Positions 7,081 through 7,604 of a DNA stretch of 7,604 nt are shown piece after piece. Under the pieces are notes generated by a model. It did no database searches and was not told the origin of the DNA. It saw only the letters and a list, made by a program, of their open reading frames with translations. The DNA is from Chloroflexota bacterium (lineage in GTDB: Bacteria > Chloroflexota > Anaerolineae > Promineifilales > Promineifilaceae): positions 1 to 7,604 of the forward strand of contig CAUJGI010000085.1 in NCBI GenBank assembly GCA_963169155.1, in the 5' to 3' direction. Position numbers and translations under genes: made by a program. Within the stretch, counting starts at the first letter, position 1. The number at the start of each line of letters is the position of its first letter.

Positions 7081-7522
7081 ACAAATGACACATCAATTTC
7101 GAATCTTGCTGGTAGAGGATGATGAAAGTTCGTACGACCCTATCACCCGCTGGTTGAAAGAAGAAGGGTACGTCGTTCGCCTGGCTACCTCTTACCGCGA
7201 AGCCAAATCCGCCCTCGAAACCGACCATTTCCACCTGGCTATCATCGATATGCGCCTGGTGGATGAAGACCAGAAAAATGAAGAGGGATTACAGCTGCTG
7301 GAAGATATTGAACAGCTTCAGCTGCAAAACATCATGCCCACGATCGTCATAACTGCCCATCCGCAGTTTGCTTCGAAGGCATGGGAGCTAAAGGCTGATC
7401 GGTTGGTCATTAAGGAAGCGGGCTTTTTGAAAAAGTTGCTTGGCGTGGTTCGAGAACTGCAACAGGAAAAGGTTCGTATCAACTTTGATTTGGAGTATGT
7501 CAGCGATTCGCTGAACGTGTAG
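7073..7522 (+). CDS. Single-domain response regulator (receiver domain only)
   Basis: A 149-residue CheY-like receiver protein. Landmarks are the acidic cluster Glu15-Asp16-Asp17 in ILLVEDDES, the phospho-acceptor Asp59 in LAIIDMRL, the switch residue Thr94 in IVITAH, and Lys114 in LVIKEAG. Asp59, Thr94 and Lys114 are in the expected order and spacing for the beta3, beta4 and beta5 ends. About 20 residues follow the last receiver helix (INFDLEYVSDSLNV at the end), too few for a DNA-binding or enzymatic output domain. The gene starts inside the last codons of the upstream kinase (ATGCCTGA overlap, 7073-7080) and has its own strong ribosome binding site. The two products are therefore probably made in coupled fashion and form a cognate pair. 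With no output domain it should act by protein-protein contact or as a phosphorelay intermediate. The partner is not identified in this window. Confidence 0.93.
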   Translation: MPEQMTHQFRILLVEDDESSYDPITRWLKEEGYVVRLATSYREAKSALETDHFHLAIIDMRLVDEDQKNEEGLQLLEDIEQLQLQNIMPTIVITAHPQFASKAWELKADRLVIKEAGFLKKLLGVVRELQQEKVRINFDLEYVSDSLNV

Positions 7523-7528
7523 GAAGAT

Positions 7529-7604
7529 GTGGCGGCAGACGTGAACTGGTCGATGGCGGAACGGCCGTCTACCAAGCTTCTCGCCCCCAAGGTACGGGAT
7601 TTAT
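7529..7604 (+). CDS. Possible start of a further downstream gene (3' partial)
   Basis: After the TAG stop of the response regulator the same frame stays open to the right edge. GTG codons at 7529 and 7541 and an ATG at 7553 are possible starts; the last would begin MAERPSTKLLAPKVRDL. AGGAAG at 7521-7526 is only 2 bases from the first GTG, and the later starts have no clear ribosome binding site. With only 25 codons visible no family can be named, and chance openness is quite possible. Spacing and strand would fit a continuation of the operon. Confidence 0.2.
   Translation, partial: MAADVNWSMAERPSTKLLAPKVRDL

Larger units (their letters stand above)
197..7568. repeat. Iterated palindromic octamer ACGGCCGT, 15 perfect copies spread through the window
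   Basis: Perfect copies start at 197, 676, 1614, 1775, 2536, 2606, 3149, 3229, 3946, 4501, 4519, 4612, 5542, 6793 and 7561. Eleven of the 15 are followed by T (ACGGCCGTT). If bases were independent at about 60% G+C, roughly 0.2 copies would be expected in 7.6 kb. Most are in genes, one is in the intergenic region (1775) and one lies after the last stop (7561). In genes they are read mostly as Thr-Ala-Val, but also as Asn-Gly-Arg (2606, 3149), Asp-Gly-Arg (1614) and across Val-Arg-Pro-Ser (676). The enrichment is therefore at DNA level. It resembles the highly iterated palindrome HIP1 of cyanobacteria; the role is unknown. Confidence 0.85.

Noticed and set aside
1..7604. CRISPR array, tRNA, rRNA or transposase
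   Set aside because: Reading both strands gave no regularly spaced direct repeats, no tRNA-like cloverleaf signature and no transposase motifs. The only repeated element is the dispersed octamer.

Overview
The window looks like a piece of a chromosome from a moderately G+C-rich (roughly 60%) bacterium, most plausibly a member of the Chloroflexota (Anaerolineae or Caldilineae type). This placement is inference. It rests on the protein style (a NACHT NTPase carrying an FGE-sulfatase-like segment, and a very large multi-GAF histidine kinase with an AAA-like N-terminus) and on a dense iterated palindrome, ACGGCCGT. No rRNA, tRNA, CRISPR array or transposase is visible.

Layout, all genes on the + strand. 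Positions 1-1684 hold the 3' part of a large gene for a NACHT/STAND-type NTPase. The window shows the end of its helical/winged-helix region, a truncated formylglycine-generating-enzyme-like half-domain, and a long helical C-terminus I do not recognise. Directly after the stop codon is a 15-bp perfect-stem inverted repeat (1686-1745) with no T-tract. The rest of the 353-bp gap (1685-2037) contains no convincing gene. It should carry the promoter of the next operon, but I find no good -35/-10 pair.

Positions 2038-7080 encode a 1680-residue soluble histidine kinase. Its order is a degenerate P-loop ATPase, a winged helix, a short TPR-like stretch, a run of about six GAF-type domains, then a dimerisation/phosphoacceptor domain and an HATPase. 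Its stop overlaps by 8 bp the start of a single-domain response regulator (7073-7522). The two form a translationally coupled two-component pair, with phosphate expected to move from kinase His1458 to regulator Asp59. The regulator has no output domain, so it probably acts through another protein or as a phosphorelay intermediate. After its stop the same frame stays open to the window edge and may be the beginning of another gene.

The most unusual DNA-level feature is 15 perfect copies of the palindrome ACGGCCGT in 7.6 kb. They lie in coding and non-coding DNA and in more than one reading phase, which resembles the HIP1 octamer of cyanobacteria. The most unusual protein-level features are the half FGE domain in the NACHT protein and the kinase's STAND-like but Walker-degenerate N-terminus. 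I see no evidence for a complete, self-contained new defence system in the window. The NACHT gene is cut by the window edge, and its relation to the two-component pair is unproven.
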